Below are positions 24,391 through 34,127 of a DNA stretch of 64,000 bases, one piece after another. Position 1 is the stretch's first letter; each line of letters opens with the position of its first letter. Position numbers and translations under genes: made by a program. The DNA lies in contig NZ_FMZC01000005.1 of the NCBI RefSeq assembly GCF_900102625.1, positions 1-64,000 of the forward strand, given 5' to 3'. The stretch comes from Paracidovorax valerianellae. Its GTDB lineage: Bacteria; Pseudomonadota; Gammaproteobacteria; Burkholderiales; Burkholderiaceae_C. The notes below the pieces were generated by a model that was given only the letters and a program-made list of their open reading frames with translations, did not search any database and had not been told where the DNA came from.

Positions 24391-25170
24391 TCATGCGGCC
24401 ACCGGCTTGAAAACGCGCGCCCACTTGGTGGCCGGCAGGTCCCAGCGGGCCTGCACCGCCTCGGCACGCGCCAGCAGATCGGCGCGCTTGGGCCGGGTGG
24501 GCGTGCGCTGCGCCAGCACCACGGTGTTGCCCTCGCGCGTGGGCTTGAAGGCCCACAGCGCATCGGTCCCGAAGGCCTCGGCCATCTTGCCCAGGCTGCG
24601 CTCGTAGCTGGAGGCGCGGCCGAAGAGGTTGACCGTCATGGCGCCGTCCTCGGACAGCAGCGCGCGGCAGTCGGCATAGAAATCGGCGCTGTCCAGCACG
24701 GGCGCGGCGGCCTCGTGGTCGTACAGGTCCACCTGCAGCGCATCGACCGTGCCCAGCCACATGGGGTTGCGGATTTCCTGGGCGGCATCGGCCAGCACCA
24801 CGCGCAGCTTGGAGCCGTCCGGCGGCAGCTTGAACCAGGCGCGGCACACGGCCAGCACCTGCGGATTCAGCTCGATGGCGGTGGCGCACATGCGCAGCTT
24901 CTTGTGGCTGAACTTGGTGAGCGCTCCGGCCCCCAGGCCCAGTTGCATGGCGTGGCGCTTGGTCACGCTGGCGGGCTCGACGAAGAGCAGCCAGGCCATC
25001 ATGCGCTGCACGTATTCCAGTTCGAGCTCGAACGGCTCGGCCACGCGCATCGAGCCCTGGATCCACGGCGTGCCCAGGTGCAGGTGGCGCACCTCGCCGT
25101 CGTCGGAGACGCTCACTTCGGGGAAGTCGCTGGCGGTTTTCTTGCGGGTCAAATCGTCACACCAATCCAT
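24391..25170 (-). CDS. Spermidine-synthase-like methyltransferase-fold protein
   Basis: 259 aa Rossmann-fold protein related to spermidine synthases: MQLGLGAGALTKF (nucleotide-binding glycine loop), TAIELNPQVLAVCRAWF (acidic residue after beta-2), and DALQVDLYDHEA in place of the usual DLIxxDxxD active-site segment. Many such bacterial proteins are of unknown function and lack true aminopropyltransferase activity. The ATG at 25170 overlaps the upstream glycosylase gene by 14 bp, so the two are co-translated. Confidence 0.78.
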   Translation of the reverse strand: MDWCDDLTRKKTASDFPEVSVSDDGEVRHLHLGTPWIQGSMRVAEPFELELEYVQRMMAWLLFVEPASVTKRHAMQLGLGAGALTKFSHKKLRMCATAIELNPQVLAVCRAWFKLPPDGSKLRVVLADAAQEIRNPMWLGTVDALQVDLYDHEAAAPVLDSADFYADCRALLSEDGAMTVNLFGRASSYERSLGKMAEAFGTDALWAFKPTREGNTVVLAQRTPTRPKRADLLARAEAVQARWDLPATKWARVFKPVAA

Positions 25171-25744
25171 AAGTGCCCAGGGCCGTGGCCCAGGCGTTCC
25201 ATTTTTTCTCGAAGCTCCACGACGCATTGGCCGGGCTGGTGGAGGGCAGCCGCAGGGACTGCACGCCGCCTTCCAGCAGCGCGGGGGGCAGGCCCATTTG
25301 CGCGCGCACGGCCTTGGCGTGCCGGAAGCTCTCCCCGCCATTGTGGGCGATGGCGGCGAGCCGCGGACACTGCCCGCGCAGCGCCTGGAAATCGTTCACC
25401 ACGGCGTTGCGGATGTCGGCGTCCAGGCTGCCCTCGCGCTCGCAGGCCGCATACACGTCCCACAGGCCGAGTCCCCGGTCCAGCAGCCATGCGCACCGCC
25501 CGGCGTAATCGTCCCGCCCGGGCAGCGGCTGCGCCGGCCACAGCGCCTGCAGGATGCGCCAGAAGTGGTTCTGCGGGTGCCCGTAGTACTGCCCCGCCCG
25601 CAGCGACGCCGCACCGGGAAAGCTGCCCAGCACCAGCACCACCGTGCGCGAAGACACCACCGGCGCCAGCCCGGCCAGGCGCGGGGCCGCAGGTGTTGTC
25701 GGCGCGGGTTCGGGCGGTGGGGAGAAAAGGTCCATGGCGGCCAT
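25157..25744 (-). CDS. DNA-deoxyinosine glycosylase-like protein (UDG superfamily)
   Basis: 195 aa UDG-fold protein. The active-site motif LGSFPGAASLRAGQYYGHP and following NHFWRIL are characteristic of the hypoxanthine/deoxyinosine glycosylase branch. The C-terminal LPSTSPANAS corresponds to the second catalytic motif. It would excise deaminated bases from DNA. Starts at 25744 (MAAMDLF) and 25735 are both possible; longer in-frame starts add low-complexity Pro/Ser sequence. Confidence 0.8.
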   Translation of the reverse strand: MAAMDLFSPPPEPAPTTPAAPRLAGLAPVVSSRTVVLVLGSFPGAASLRAGQYYGHPQNHFWRILQALWPAQPLPGRDDYAGRCAWLLDRGLGLWDVYAACEREGSLDADIRNAVVNDFQALRGQCPRLAAIAHNGGESFRHAKAVRAQMGLPPALLEGGVQSLRLPSTSPANASWSFEKKWNAWATALGTYGLV

Positions 25745-25877
25745 GATCGATGCGCTTCGGGGAGAAAAATTGTCGGAGGAAGGAGCGGAATCCCTCAGCG
25801 GGGAGAACTCGCGCGGCGCTGGGGGCGGGCTCGGGATCGGGGGCAAGGAAGTCACTTTCTACAGCCCAGACCCATTT

Positions 25878-25926
25878 ACTATCAAATTAATAGCAATACA
25901 CCCTAGTGCTGATTGCGCTGGAGGCC
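25878..25926 (-). repeat. Dispersed intergenic repeat, copy 2
   Basis: Reverse-strand copy: read on the minus strand it starts GGCCTCCAGCGCAATCAGCA, then CTAGGGTGTATTGCTATTAA and ATTTGATAGT. Lies between the glycosylase and tatD-like genes. Confidence 0.85.
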
Positions 25927-25950
25927 AAAAACACTCAAACCTTGAAACCC

Positions 25951-26787
25951 TCAAGCGTCCAGCAGCGATGCCAGCCGGGGCAGCGCAGCGATGGCATTGG
26001 CCCGCGTGGCCTGCGCCAGCTCATCCACCGGCATGCCGCGCAGCCCCGCCACCACCTCGGCGATGCGCGGTAGCTCGCCCGGGCTGTTGCGCGCAGGCGG
26101 TGCGCCGGCGGCCCGCTCGGCGGCCGTCACGTACAGCCAGTGCGGCGGAATGTCGGGGGCATCGGTCTCCAGCACGAGCGATTCGAGCGGCAACTCCGCC
26201 GCCAGCCGCCGCAGTTGCAGCGCACGGTCGAACGTGACCGCCCCGCCGAAGCCGAGCTTGAAGCCCATCGCGATGAAGGCTTCGGCCTGCTGCAGGCTGC
26301 CGTTGAAGGCATGGGCGATGCCGCCGCGCACGCGCCGCTCGCGCAGGCCCTTGAGCACCTTGTCGGACGAGCGCCGCACGTGCAGGATCACCGGCAGGTC
26401 GAACCGCTGGGCCAGTTGCAACTGGGCGCGGTAGAAGCGCTCCTGACGCGGGCCGTCCAGCGCGGGCACGAAATAGTCGAGGCCGATCTCGCCGATGGCC
26501 ACCAGGCGCGGATCGGCGTGGTGGGCCTCCAGCGCCTGGGCCAGCGTGTCCACGTCGCCATCGCCGGCGCGGCCGGTGAAGAGGGGATGGATGCCGAGCG
26601 CGTAGCTGTCGCCGTGGCGGTGCGCGAGGCGGCGCACGGCGTCCAGGTTGGCAAGCTCGACCGCGGGCAGCACGCAGTGGGCCACGCCGGCCTTGGCTGC
26701 ATCGCGGCGCACGCGGTCCAGGTGGTCGAGCCCGGCATGGGCCTCGAACTCATCCAGGTGGCAATGGGTGTCGATCCAGGTGTCCAT
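25951..26787 (-). CDS. TatD-family metal-dependent hydrolase / DNase
   Basis: 278 aa TIM-barrel hydrolase: DTHCHLD (metal ligands His8 and His10), AIGEIGLDYF (metal Glu), PVILHVRRSSDKV, and VLETDAPDIPP near the C-terminus. TatD proteins are Mg-dependent 3'-5' exonucleases. The ATG at 26787 fits the family start. Single gene. Confidence 0.9.
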   Translation of the reverse strand: MDTWIDTHCHLDEFEAHAGLDHLDRVRRDAAKAGVAHCVLPAVELANLDAVRRLAHRHGDSYALGIHPLFTGRAGDGDVDTLAQALEAHHADPRLVAIGEIGLDYFVPALDGPRQERFYRAQLQLAQRFDLPVILHVRRSSDKVLKGLRERRVRGGIAHAFNGSLQQAEAFIAMGFKLGFGGAVTFDRALQLRRLAAELPLESLVLETDAPDIPPHWLYVTAAERAAGAPPARNSPGELPRIAEVVAGLRGMPVDELAQATRANAIAALPRLASLLDA

Positions 26788-26899
26788 GCGCCGATGATGC
26801 CCGATACGCCCTGTGACAGGCGCGGCGGGCTTTTCCGTGCTACCGTGAACGTTCCGCCGCCACCCCCTCTGTGGCGCGCCCGCTTTCAGAGGTGTCAGC

Positions 26900-27862
26900 A
26901 TGCCCAGGCCGCCCCGCTACAGCAGCTCCCGCTCCGACCGCCGCAGCGCTCCCGAGGCGCCAGCGGACGAGGCCGCCACCGCACGCGGCCGCGGGATGGG
27001 CGATGCGCCATCGGGTCCCTCGGGCGAACATTCCGCCAACCCCCACCCCGCACCGAACGGCCCGCAGGCCCCAAACTCCCAGCGCACCACGCAGCGCGCT
27101 TTGTGGGCCGCCATCGCCCTTCTCTCCGTGCTGCTGGCTGCCAGCGTCTGGATGGGCCAGCGCCCCGCCGCGCCCTCCATCACGCAAAAAGACATCGACG
27201 CCGCCGTGCTGCGCACGCTGGAGACGCAGCCCTTGCCCGCAGCCACCGCGCGCGCCGTGGAGACCATCGCCCCATCGGTCGTGCGCGTGATCGGCTACAG
27301 CCACACCAAGAAGGGCAAGGAGGTCGAGCGCGGCATCGGCACCGGTGTGGTGATCCTGGACAAGGGCGTGATCCTGACCAACCTGCACGTGGTGCAGGGC
27401 GCCACGCGCGTGCAGGTCGTCTTCTCCGACGGAATGGAAGCCAGCGCCAGCGTGACCGGCGTGCAGCCCGAGAACGACCTGGCGGTGCTGCAGGCCCACA
27501 AGATTCCGGACGACCTCGTCGCAGCTCCGCTGCGCTCCACGCAGAACCTGCGCCCGGGCGATCCGGTGGTGGCGGTGGGCTTTCCGTTCGGCATCGGGCC
27601 CTCGGCCTCGGCGGGCGTGGTGTCGGGGCTGGAGCGCGAGTTCGATTCGCCCGAAGGCAAGCGCGAGCTGCAGCACCTGATCCAGTTCGATGCGGCTGCC
27701 AACCCTGGCAACTCGGGCGGGCCGCTCGTCACGCTGGATGGCGAGGTGGTCGGCATCGTCACCGCCATCCTGAACCCCACGCCAGCGCGCACCTTCATCG
27801 GCATCGGTTTTGCCGTGCCCATCGAGAACGCCGCGGCCGCGGTCGGCATGCCGCCGTTCTAG
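26900..27862 (+). CDS. S1C trypsin-like serine protease without PDZ domain
   Basis: 320 aa. A long Pro/Ser/Arg-rich cytoplasmic N-terminus (about residues 1-65), one TM helix (about 66-86), then a DegP-type protease domain with the triad His163 (TNLHVVQG), Asp193 (ENDLAVL) and Ser272 (NPGNSGGPL). It stops right after the protease domain, so the usual PDZ domain is missing. It is predicted to be periplasmic and membrane-anchored. It is 59 bp upstream of the moxR operon; a pyrimidine-rich gap follows. Confidence 0.88.
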   Translation: MPRPPRYSSSRSDRRSAPEAPADEAATARGRGMGDAPSGPSGEHSANPHPAPNGPQAPNSQRTTQRALWAAIALLSVLLAASVWMGQRPAAPSITQKDIDAAVLRTLETQPLPAATARAVETIAPSVVRVIGYSHTKKGKEVERGIGTGVVILDKGVILTNLHVVQGATRVQVVFSDGMEASASVTGVQPENDLAVLQAHKIPDDLVAAPLRSTQNLRPGDPVVAVGFPFGIGPSASAGVVSGLEREFDSPEGKRELQHLIQFDAAANPGNSGGPLVTLDGEVVGIVTAILNPTPARTFIGIGFAVPIENAAAAVGMPPF

Positions 27863-27921
27863 CGCCTGTTCCCTTCTTCTTTCTTTCTCTATTCCTACCT
27901 TCATCCTTTCGGAGCCCGCCC

Positions 27922-28930
<1,009 letters not shown>

Positions 28931-28950
<20 letters not shown>

Positions 28951-30016
28951 CGGCCCGGCCACGCCCGCGCACGCAGCCCACAGCGCGGCGGCGCTGCCCG
29001 GCCAGGCCGAGCGGCTGCTGCGCCAGCTCGAGTGGACGGTGATCCGCCGGCTCGACGGCCTGCTGCAGGGCGACTACCGCACGCTGCTGCGCGGCGGCGG
29101 GCTGGACCTGGCCGACCTGCGCGAATACCAGCCGCACGACGACGTGCGCCACATCGACTGGAACGTGACCGCGCGGCTCGCCGTGCCGCACGTGCGCGTG
29201 TTCTCCGAAGACCGCGAAATGGCGGCCTGGTTCCTGCTGGACCTGAGCCCCTCGGTGGACTTCGGACCGCCGGGGCAGGCCAAGCGCGACATCCTCGCGG
29301 GCTTCGTGGCCGTGCTGGCGCGCCTGCTCACGCGCCACGGCAATCGCGTGGGAGCGATGCTCTACGGCACCGGCACCGGCGCACCGGCCCGGCCCCAGGC
29401 CGCACGCACCCCGGGCCGCACCGCAGCGGCTTCCGGACCGGCCGCAGGCGTGGACGCCATCCTGCCGCCCCGCGCCAGCCGGGCCCACGTGCTGCACCTG
29501 CTGCACCGTCTGCTGCAGGCCCGCCCTGCGGTGCCGGCCGCCGCCCCGCCCGGCGCCACCGACCTGGCCCGCCTGCTGGGCACGGCCCTGGGCACGGTGC
29601 GCCGCCGCTCGGCGGTGTTCGTGGTGTCGGACTTCATCACCGCGCCCGGCTGGGAAAAGCCCCTGGCCCAGCTCGCGCAGCGCCACGACGTGGTGGCCGT
29701 GCGCCTGCTCGATCCGCTGGAGCTGGCGCTGCCCGACGTGGGCCTGGTCACTCTGCGCGATCCCGAGACCGGCGACCAGTTGCAGGTGGACACGCGCGAC
29801 AAGGCCTTCCGCCACCGCTTCGCGCGGCTGGCCGCGCAGCGCGAAGCCGCCCTGCGCGAATCGCTCGCGCGCGCCGGGGCCGACACGCTGGAGCTGGCCA
29901 CCGGCGACGATCTGCTGGACGCCCTGGTCCGCTTCATGGAACTGCGGGGCCGCCAGCCGGCCAAGCCCGCGTACCGCCCTCCGGCGCCCTGGCACGCTGC
30001 GGCCCGGGCCGCGTAG
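28931..30016 (+). CDS. DUF58 domain-containing protein
   Basis: 361 aa with the DUF58 core DLREYQPHDDVRHIDWNVTAR (about residues 67-85) and a VWA-like C-terminal fold containing AVFVVSDF. It is a partner of MoxR ATPases, probably cytoplasmic or membrane-associated. A poorly conserved Ala/Pro/Arg-rich insertion lies at about residues 150-180. Translationally coupled to moxR. Confidence 0.88.
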
Positions 30017-30045
30017 CAAGAAAGAAAAGTAGGAGCCGCTGCACC

Positions 30046-31089
30046 ATGGTTTTCCTCTGGCCCTCGTTCCTCTGGCTGCTGCTGGTGCTGCCGGTGCTGG
30101 TGCTGCTCTATGCCTGGCTGCTGCGCCGCCGCCGCGCCACCGCCCTGCACTACCCCAGCCTGGGGCTCGTGCGCGAAGCGCTCGGCGGGCGCACCACCTG
30201 GCGGCGCCACGTTCCACCCGTGCTGTTCCTGCTGGGGCTGGCCGCGCTGCTGCTGGCGGCGGCCCGTCCGCTGGCCGTCATCACCCTGCCCTCGCAGCAG
30301 CAGACCATCATGCTGGCCATGGACGTCTCGGGCAGCATGCGCGCCGCCGACGTGCTGCCCGACCGCATCACCGCCGCGCAGAACGCCGCCAAGGCCTTCA
30401 TCGCCGACCTGCCGCGCCACGTGCGCGTGGGCGTGGTCGCCTTCGCCGGCAGCGCCCAGCTGGCGCAGTTGCCCACGCAGAACCACGAAGACCTGGTGAA
30501 GGCCATCGACAGCTTCCAGCTGCAGCGCGGCACGGCGACAGGCAACGGCATCCTGCTGTCGCTGGCCACGCTGTTCCCCGACTCGGGCATCGACATTGCC
30601 GCTCTGGGCGGGCGGCAGACCATGCGCTCGCAGCCGATCGACGAAGTGGGCCGCGCCCAGGGCCGGAAGGCCTTCACGCCCGTGGCGCCAGGCTCGTACA
30701 CCTCGGCCGCCATCATCATGCTCACCGACGGGCAACGCACCACGGGCGTGGACCCCCTGGAAGCCGCCCAATGGGCCGCCGACCGGGGCGTGCGCGTGTA
30801 CACCGTCGGCGTGGGCACCGTGGCCGGCGAGACGATCGGTTTCGAAGGCTGGTCCATGCGCGTGCGCCTGGACGAAGACACGCTGAAGGCCGTGGCCCTG
30901 CGCACCAACGCCGAATACTTTCACGCCGCCACCGCCGCCGATCTGCAGAAGGTGTACGAAACGCTCAGCTCGCGCCTGACCGTGGAGAAGAAGGAAACCG
31001 AGGTGTCCGCCCTGCTCGCGCTGGCCGGCGCCGTGCTCATGCTGCTGGCCGCGGTGCTGTCGGTCTGGTGGTACGGGCGGGTGATGTAG
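30046..31089 (+). CDS. VWA domain-containing membrane protein (BatA-like)
   Basis: 347 aa. Two N-terminal TM helices (about residues 5-26 and 58-78), a von Willebrand A domain with the MIDAS motif DVSGS (Asp93, Ser95, Ser97) and a distal TDGQ, and a C-terminal TM helix (about 320-343). This topology is that of BatA proteins, which act with MoxR/DUF58. Third gene of the operon, 29 bp after the DUF58 stop. The batB, TPR and DUF4381 genes seen in larger clusters are absent. Confidence 0.88.
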   Translation: MVFLWPSFLWLLLVLPVLVLLYAWLLRRRRATALHYPSLGLVREALGGRTTWRRHVPPVLFLLGLAALLLAAARPLAVITLPSQQQTIMLAMDVSGSMRAADVLPDRITAAQNAAKAFIADLPRHVRVGVVAFAGSAQLAQLPTQNHEDLVKAIDSFQLQRGTATGNGILLSLATLFPDSGIDIAALGGRQTMRSQPIDEVGRAQGRKAFTPVAPGSYTSAAIIMLTDGQRTTGVDPLEAAQWAADRGVRVYTVGVGTVAGETIGFEGWSMRVRLDEDTLKAVALRTNAEYFHAATAADLQKVYETLSSRLTVEKKETEVSALLALAGAVLMLLAAVLSVWWYGRVM

Positions 31090-31138
31090 CCGGACGGCAG
31101 CCCGGGATGCGCTGGCGCCGGGGCGGTTCAAGCCTTTC

Positions 31139-31192
31139 AGGCCTCCAGCGCAATCATCACTAGGGAGTACTGCTATTTATTTGATAGCAATC
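31139..31192 (+). repeat. Dispersed intergenic repeat, copy 3
   Basis: AGGCCTCCAGCGCAATCATC, then CTAGGGAGTACTGCTAT and TTGATAGCAATCC. Lies between convergent batA-like and Nif3-like genes. Confidence 0.85.
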
Positions 31193-31234
31193 CACTTCCC
31201 TCAGGCGCTTTAACGTTTTCACGCTTTCACAGCG

Positions 31235-32032
31235 TCACGCCGGGTTGTCGATCTCGATGAACCGGTGCGCGATGCCCAGCTGCGCGGCCACCCGCTTAGC
31301 CACGGCCGGTGCGCCGTAGCGCTCGGTGGCATGGTGGCCCGCCGCGATGAAGGCCACGCCCGTCTCGCGCGCCAGATGGGCCTGCGGCTCTGAAATCTCG
31401 CCCGTGATGAAGGCGTCGGCCCTGGCGGCGATCGCCCCCTCGAAGTACCCCTGCGCTCCGCCCGTGCACCAGGCCAGGCGGGCGATGGGGCGTGGCTCGG
31501 GCTGCACCAGCGTCACCGAGCGGCCGAGCACGCTCTCCACATGCCGGGCCAGGGCCTGCGCATCGGCGAATTGCGCGGGGCCGGCAAATCCCAGATCCTG
31601 CTCGCCGAACCGCGCATCGGCCGCCACGCCCAGCACGCGGCCCAGTTGCGCGTTGTTGCCCAGTTCGGGGTGCGCATCCAGCGGCAGGTGGTAGGCGAAC
31701 AGGCTGATGTCGTGCGCCAGCAGCCGCTGCAGCCGCTGCTTCATCCAGCCCGTCACGCGGCCGTCCTGTCCGCGCCAGAACAGGCCATGGTGCACGAAGA
31801 TCGCATCGGCCCCGTCCTCGATGGCCGCATCGATCAGCGCACGGCTGGCGGTCACGCCGCTCACCAGTCGGGCGATGCGGTCCTTGCCCTCCACCTGCAG
31901 CCCGTTGGGGCCGTAGTCCTTGAAGCGCTCGGGCTGCAGCAGCGTGTCGAACGCGCGCTGCAGGTCTTGCCGGGAAACCCCGGGGGTAGCGGCCGTGGTG
32001 TCGTGGGAGGGGGAAGCGATGGGGCTGGTCAT
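31235..32032 (-). CDS. Nif3-like dinuclear metal center protein
   Basis: 265 aa of the NIF3/YbgI/DUF34 family: YGPNGLQVEG, HHGLFWRG (metal-binding His pair), FAYHLPLDAHPELGNNAQLG, and C-terminal GHHATERYG with metal ligands. These are conserved hexameric proteins; a GTP-cyclohydrolase-like or metal-handling role has been proposed, function unsettled. It stands alone. Confidence 0.9.
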   Translation of the reverse strand: MTSPIASPSHDTTAATPGVSRQDLQRAFDTLLQPERFKDYGPNGLQVEGKDRIARLVSGVTASRALIDAAIEDGADAIFVHHGLFWRGQDGRVTGWMKQRLQRLLAHDISLFAYHLPLDAHPELGNNAQLGRVLGVAADARFGEQDLGFAGPAQFADAQALARHVESVLGRSVTLVQPEPRPIARLAWCTGGAQGYFEGAIAARADAFITGEISEPQAHLARETGVAFIAAGHHATERYGAPAVAKRVAAQLGIAHRFIEIDNPA

Positions 32033-32179
32033 GGAACGATTGTGGCTTCGATTTCACCGCCCGGCCATCGGCCAGCTTGCGGCAGGCGCAGCGCCAGATG
32101 CGCAGCCCAGCCGCATTGCCCGAGATCAATGGCGTGCTCTCTACAATCCGCCCTGTTGGTGATCGCGGCGTAAGTCAGC

Positions 32180-32478
32180 TTGGTCGCGCCGACCGAAAAC
32201 AGCCTTGCCGTGGACGCCCTTGTTCAAGGTTTGCTGCAGAGGAAGACTGTGCCCATCGAGTCACCGGCCGCCACCACCGCAGCCGGGTGGGCGATACCGC
32301 CGCAAGAGTACCGCGTGCCGGGCTTCCAGAGCGGGCCCTGCAACCATGCCGACGCCGGGCTGGTCTGACGCACCTGCGCAACGAACAGAAACGGCTGGAC
32401 TTGCGCAAGTTGGATGCACGGTCGAAGCCGGGAAAGCGCCATCTCTTTTATGGGCCCAGTCAGCGCAGAAATTCCTAA
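32180..32478 (+). pseudogene. Frameshifted remnant of a possible polymorphic-toxin C-terminus
   Basis: The 5' part reads plausibly in one frame (VAPTENSLAVDALVQGLLQ ... PPQEYRVPGF) to a stop at about 32368. The 3' part is plausible in another frame (LTHLRNEQKRLDLRKLDA ... KRHLFYGPSQ) and ends in TAATG shared with the next start codon. One frameshift would join them. There is no signal peptide, no upstream body of a large protein and no recognised domain. I read it as the decayed tail of a toxin whose immunity gene survives downstream; this is tentative. Confidence 0.35.
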
Positions 32479-32792
32479 TGACACCCGTCCAGTACGTATC
32501 GGATCTTTTCAAGCCACCGCCACTCCAGTGGGGACTTCGCGGCGATCCGTATCTTTGGCAAGAGATGGCAGAAGTGCTCGTAGGTATCCCTTTGCCATCG
32601 GGCGAGAGGCCACTCAATGCATTGCTTGAAGCGACTTTCGAGCGCCTGGTCGGTTCGCCGTTGGACGAGACAGCATCCTCTGTATTTGTCGAACGCTACA
32701 GCCATGGAGGCATGTCGTCCGGCCAAGTCAGCATCGGCTTCTGGCGTGAGACCGGCTTTCCGCTGTTGAGGTCTCGCCATGCCGGGAGCTGA
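32478..32792 (+). CDS. Small conserved hypothetical protein, candidate orphan immunity protein
   Basis: 104 aa acidic cytosolic-looking protein: YVSDLFKPPPLQWGLRGDP, LWQEMAEVL, TFERLVGSPLD, ERYSHGGMSSGQVS and FWRETGFPLL. I recognise this as a widespread small family often found behind toxin tails, but no biochemical function is known to me. Its ATG overlaps the preceding stop (TAATG), the arrangement expected for toxin-immunity coupling. The local GC is lower than in the flanking core genes. Confidence 0.6.
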   Translation: MTPVQYVSDLFKPPPLQWGLRGDPYLWQEMAEVLVGIPLPSGERPLNALLEATFERLVGSPLDETASSVFVERYSHGGMSSGQVSIGFWRETGFPLLRSRHAGS

Positions 32793-32827
32793 CCATTCAA
32801 TCAGGTCAGACATGCTGGTGTGCTTCT

Positions 32828-33337
32828 TCAGAGAACAGGCTCATTGCGAAGTCGCCCCTCGACCTGCTCAGCCGCCATTTGCAGCCTGAGCATTCTTTCA
32901 AGCGCAGGGGACGGAGACGACGGCTCTGGCATCCTGAAAAGCCCGAATGCGTTTCGACCCATTTGAAGGGGCGTGATGAGGATTCCCCAAGGAATCCCCC
33001 ACCAGCCGAGCAATAAAGAGAACGCCGTATCGCCGAGCCTCTTCTTGACGCCGCAGCGCTTGCAGCACACGGTCGGGCGGCTGGACCAGGAGGTCATCAC
33101 CAGCGCGGACCAGACCCGGTAGGAAACGTGCACGTCCACTGGACCAGCGCCTTTGCATTTCGGGCAGTTCCCAAGGTGGACCATTCGCACGAACGGGTCC
33201 ACTTGGTGCGATGGCAACTGGCTCGCGACGCTGGCGAGCACGCCGCGTTGCTCACATTGGGCATTGCAGAATCGCGCTTCCCCTTGGCGCTTTCCGCCGA
33301 ACAAAATGGTTGAACTGCAAAACGCGCATTTGGCCAT
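32828..33337 (-). CDS. Hypothetical protein with zinc-ribbon-like cysteine pairs and one membrane segment
   Basis: 169 aa. Cysteine pairs suggest zinc binding: CAFCSSTILF with CNAQC (residues 4-26), CPKCKGAG (about 58-65) and CCKRCGVKK (about 91-99). A hydrophobic stretch follows (about 105-125, FSLLLGWWGIPWGILITP). The C-terminus is charged. Family not recognised. GAGAGAAA precedes the ATG. Convergent with the immunity-like gene. Confidence 0.6.
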   Translation of the reverse strand: MAKCAFCSSTILFGGKRQGEARFCNAQCEQRGVLASVASQLPSHQVDPFVRMVHLGNCPKCKGAGPVDVHVSYRVWSALVMTSWSSRPTVCCKRCGVKKRLGDTAFSLLLGWWGIPWGILITPLQMGRNAFGLFRMPEPSSPSPALERMLRLQMAAEQVEGRLRNEPVL

Positions 33338-33653
33338 CGGTTTCTCTCTTCTTTCGACTGTTGTAGTGATTTTTAGGCGCCTGATCCAGCATCGAACGAC
33401 GCTTCATGGCCGCCGCCAGAAAGTGATCTGGCGGGAGCATTCAGGAGCCATTGATTTGTCGGCCAAATGTAGCCTGTCGCGAAGGAGGCGCCGCCGGCGA
33501 CATGCAGTGGTGCCTGCCCCGCCCTTCAGCAATGGGGTAGTGACCAGCCAAAGCTCTGCGGCCTGGCGGGCCCGACTTCCGCCCTGTGTCTTGAGAAGCC
33601 CGAGGCCAAAAGTACAAAAACTGCTCTGGAGCAGTTCAGTGGCTGAGCCCTGG
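33338..33653. other. Gene-free stretch between the zinc-ribbon protein and the GFA gene
   Basis: 316 bp with lower GC and no open frame whose translation looks conserved. It contains no obvious insertion-sequence ends. Possibly decayed accessory DNA. Confidence 0.5.
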
Positions 33654-34061
33654 CTAAGGCTGCCCTTCAAAAGACTTGACGCCGTCGGGCAGTGCAACCC
33701 ATTCATGGCGTCGTTTTGTCCAGATCTGGCGCTGCGGTGTGCCGAGTTCCTGCCGTTGCCTGACCGTGCCGATTCGCAATGAATAGGCCTGCGGATCGGT
33801 CACATCGCACGCATACAGCGAACTGCCGCACACCTCGCAAAACGCAAGGACGCGCTGGTTTCCACTGGCCGCCGTCTTGATGTATGTGCGAGGCGTGCCC
33901 TTCACGAGCACGAAACTGGATGCGGGCGCGGCGATGTTGGCGCGAAAGGCCGACCCCGATTGAGCCTGGCAATCGTTGCAGTGGCAGACGGTTGCCGTGC
34001 CGGGCTGTACTTCCGCCTGGTATTCGATCGCGCCGCAGTAGCACGCACCTTCGATCTTCAT
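33654..34061 (-). CDS. GFA family protein (CENP-V/GFA zinc-binding fold)
   Basis: 135 aa with the GFA zinc-site cysteines: GACYCGAIEY, CHCNDCQ and CEVCGSSLY. The founding member was described as a glutathione-dependent formaldehyde-activating enzyme, but most homologues are uncharacterised. Single gene, short 5' region. Confidence 0.85.
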   Translation of the reverse strand: MKIEGACYCGAIEYQAEVQPGTATVCHCNDCQAQSGSAFRANIAAPASSFVLVKGTPRTYIKTAASGNQRVLAFCEVCGSSLYACDVTDPQAYSLRIGTVRQRQELGTPQRQIWTKRRHEWVALPDGVKSFEGQP

Positions 34062-34127
34062 CGTCTGCTCCTAGGGTTTTGCTGGCCTCGTCGTTGACTG
34101 TAGCCCGTCAATGGCAGGCTTGGCGCA

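Noticed and set aside
22369-25746. A 1125-codon open frame antisense to gspE-like, spermidine-synthase-like and glycosylase genes
   Set aside because: Spans several well-supported genes on the opposite strand; its translation is His/Arg/Ala-rich without any known motif, as expected for shadow frames in high-GC DNA.
26140-27921. A 5' extension of the MoxR frame giving a 936-aa protein
   Set aside because: The upstream part overlaps the tatD and S1C protease genes in the wrong frames; MoxR family length fits the ATG at 27922, which has its own GGAG.
33404-33706. A 100-aa minus-strand frame in the gap upstream of the zinc-ribbon gene
   Set aside because: Overlaps the GFA gene end, has no recognisable features and no good ribosome-binding site.
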